DNA of 7,173 nucleotides from DATKZB01 sp035528235 (GTDB taxonomy: Bacteria; Planctomycetota; Phycisphaerae; FEN-1346): the NCBI GenBank assembly GCA_035528235.1, contig DATKZB010000073.1:1-7173 (forward strand). Direction: 5' to 3'. The translations under genes were made by a program, and so were the position numbers. Every line of letters begins with the position of its first letter. Within the stretch, counting starts at the first letter, position 1. This document shows positions 6,618 to 7,173 of this stretch, piece after piece. Under the pieces are notes generated by a model. The model was not told the DNA's origin. It saw nothing but the letters and a program-made list of their open reading frames with translations, and ran no database searches.

Positions 6618-6629
6618 CTCCCTCTCCCT
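6618..6629 (-). promoter_or_regulatory. Ribosome-binding region of the large glycosyltransferase
   Basis: The only intergenic gap in the window (21 bases, 6616-6636) reads AGGGAGAGGGAG on the coding strand, ending two bases before the GTG at 6615. It offers two overlapping GGAG/GAGG Shine-Dalgarno cores, the upstream one at normal spacing. This supports the GTG start and independent initiation of the long gene, in contrast to the stop-start coupling used by most downstream genes. Confidence 0.65.
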
Positions 6630-6636
6630 AATTGCC

Positions 6637-7158
6637 TTACAATCCCCTCAGGTCGGTATCCACCGGGCCGTCGGCGTCTGCCGTGTCCGCGCCGACCTCG
6701 CGGGCGATCTCCAGCGTCCTGTCGGCGGGCAGGCCGCGCAGCATGAGCTGGTGGAGCGTGCGGGCCATCATGGCCTTGCGGCGTTCGTCCATCGGCACGC
6801 GGGCGGCCTCGGCGCGGAGGCGGTCAGCGATGGCGTCCTGGGCCGGCGGTGTGTCGGGACGGCCGGATAGCATACAGTTGTGGATCAAGAGGGCCTCCAG
6901 CGGCGGCGATACCGCGACGGCGCGGAACGCCGCCGCGTGCTCGGCCGGGATGCGCAGGCAATAGACGTGACCCAAAGGCTCGCCGTAATGGCCTGGCCGC
7001 GTATCGCCAGGCGTTCCATAACTGTGCCCCACCTCGGCCGGCACGCCGACGGGCTGGCGCCACGTCCACGTTGGCGTGTCCCACGGCGGGCCGTCGTCCA
7101 GCACGGCGGGCACCCAAATCTCGGCCAGGCGTTCAACTCCCGTCGGCATCGTCGTCAT
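6637..7158 (-). CDS. Hypothetical protein, 173 residues
   Basis: I do not recognise this family. The N-terminal half (1-100) is rich in Pro, Trp and Gly (LAEIWVPAVLDDG at 11-23, TWTWRQPVGVP at 30-40, then HSYGTPGDTRPGHYG at 45-59), with predicted beta structure around LGHVYCLRIPAEH (62-74) and LIHNCMLSG (90-98). The C-terminal half is helical and charged: DAIADRLRAEAARV, then DERRKAMMARTLHQLMLRGL (125-144), and an acidic end (DTADADGPVDTDLRGL). No signal peptide or membrane helix is present. It starts at ATG 7158, but the only GGAG lies one base upstream; the ATG at 7149 (residue 4) has that GGAG ten bases away and is a fair alternative. It is separated from the large glycosyltransferase by 21 bases and is presumably in the same transcript. 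It might be a phage structural or assembly protein, but nothing visible proves that. Confidence 0.7.
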   Translation of the reverse strand: MTTMPTGVERLAEIWVPAVLDDGPPWDTPTWTWRQPVGVPAEVGHSYGTPGDTRPGHYGEPLGHVYCLRIPAEHAAAFRAVAVSPPLEALLIHNCMLSGRPDTPPAQDAIADRLRAEAARVPMDERRKAMMARTLHQLMLRGLPADRTLEIAREVGADTADADGPVDTDLRGL

Positions 7159-7173
7159 ACTCCAGCGAATCGG
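7133..7173 (-). CDS. Possible acidic C-terminal tail of an upstream gene (5' part beyond window)
   Basis: One frame entering from the right edge reads DSLEYDDDADGS and then a TGA at 7133-7135, overlapping the 173-residue gene by 26 bases. An acidic tail with ordinary codons is plausible for a real protein end, and overlaps of this size occur elsewhere in the window. A second frame gives RFAGV with a TGA overlapping the ATG at 7158 in the ATGA manner. The window is too short to decide between them, so this is only a candidate. Confidence 0.3.
   Translation of the reverse strand, partial: DSLEYDDDADGS

Noticed and set aside
1..7173. tRNA genes, CRISPR repeats, rho-independent terminators, insertion-sequence ends
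   Set aside because: No cloverleaf, spaced direct repeats, GC-hairpin plus T-run on the coding strand, or terminal inverted repeats were found; coding density leaves no room for them.

Overview
This is a GC-rich window in which essentially every base is coding and every supported gene lies on the minus strand, so transcription runs from high to low coordinates. Genes are packed with 4-base ATGA/GTGA stop-start overlaps or overlaps of 23-26 bases, and the one real intergenic gap is 21 bases. There are no tRNAs, terminators, repeats, CRISPR arrays or transposase genes. A one-strand coupled run of cargo genes, ending in a solitary phage-type adenine methylase and preceded by a small one-TM protein, suggests a bacteriophage, prophage or other mobile element of a GC-rich bacterial host. 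No capsid, terminase, portal, tail or integrase gene is visible, so the viral assignment is an inference.

Layout in transcription order: (1) a possible acidic C-terminal tail of an upstream gene at the right edge; (2) a 173-residue protein of unknown function; (3) an 881-residue protein that appears to fuse a cysteine cluster, a capsule-synthesis-type (KpsC/KpsS-like) transferase module and two GT-A glycosyltransferase modules; (4) a class I SAM-dependent methyltransferase of the kind found in polysaccharide loci; (5) a CgeB-like GT-B glycosyltransferase with a GTG start; (6) a CarB/PylC-type ATP-grasp ligase; (7) a clear phosphosulfolactate synthase (ComA family); (8) an 83-residue protein with one C-terminal membrane segment; (9) the N-terminal 135 residues of a DNA adenine methylase running off the left edge.

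Genes 3-7 read as one cassette. They would provide three or more glycosyl-transfer activities, a methylation step, a carboxylate-activating ligase and an enzyme that makes the sulfonated carboxylic acid (2R)-phospho-3-sulfolactate from PEP and sulfite. My main hypothesis is that the element builds or decorates a glycan, or another polymer, with a sulfolactate-type acidic group attached by the ATP-grasp enzyme. The family assignments are well supported by motifs. The combined pathway is inference, because no ComB phosphatase, ComC dehydrogenase, sugar-nucleotide enzyme or flippase is present in the window.
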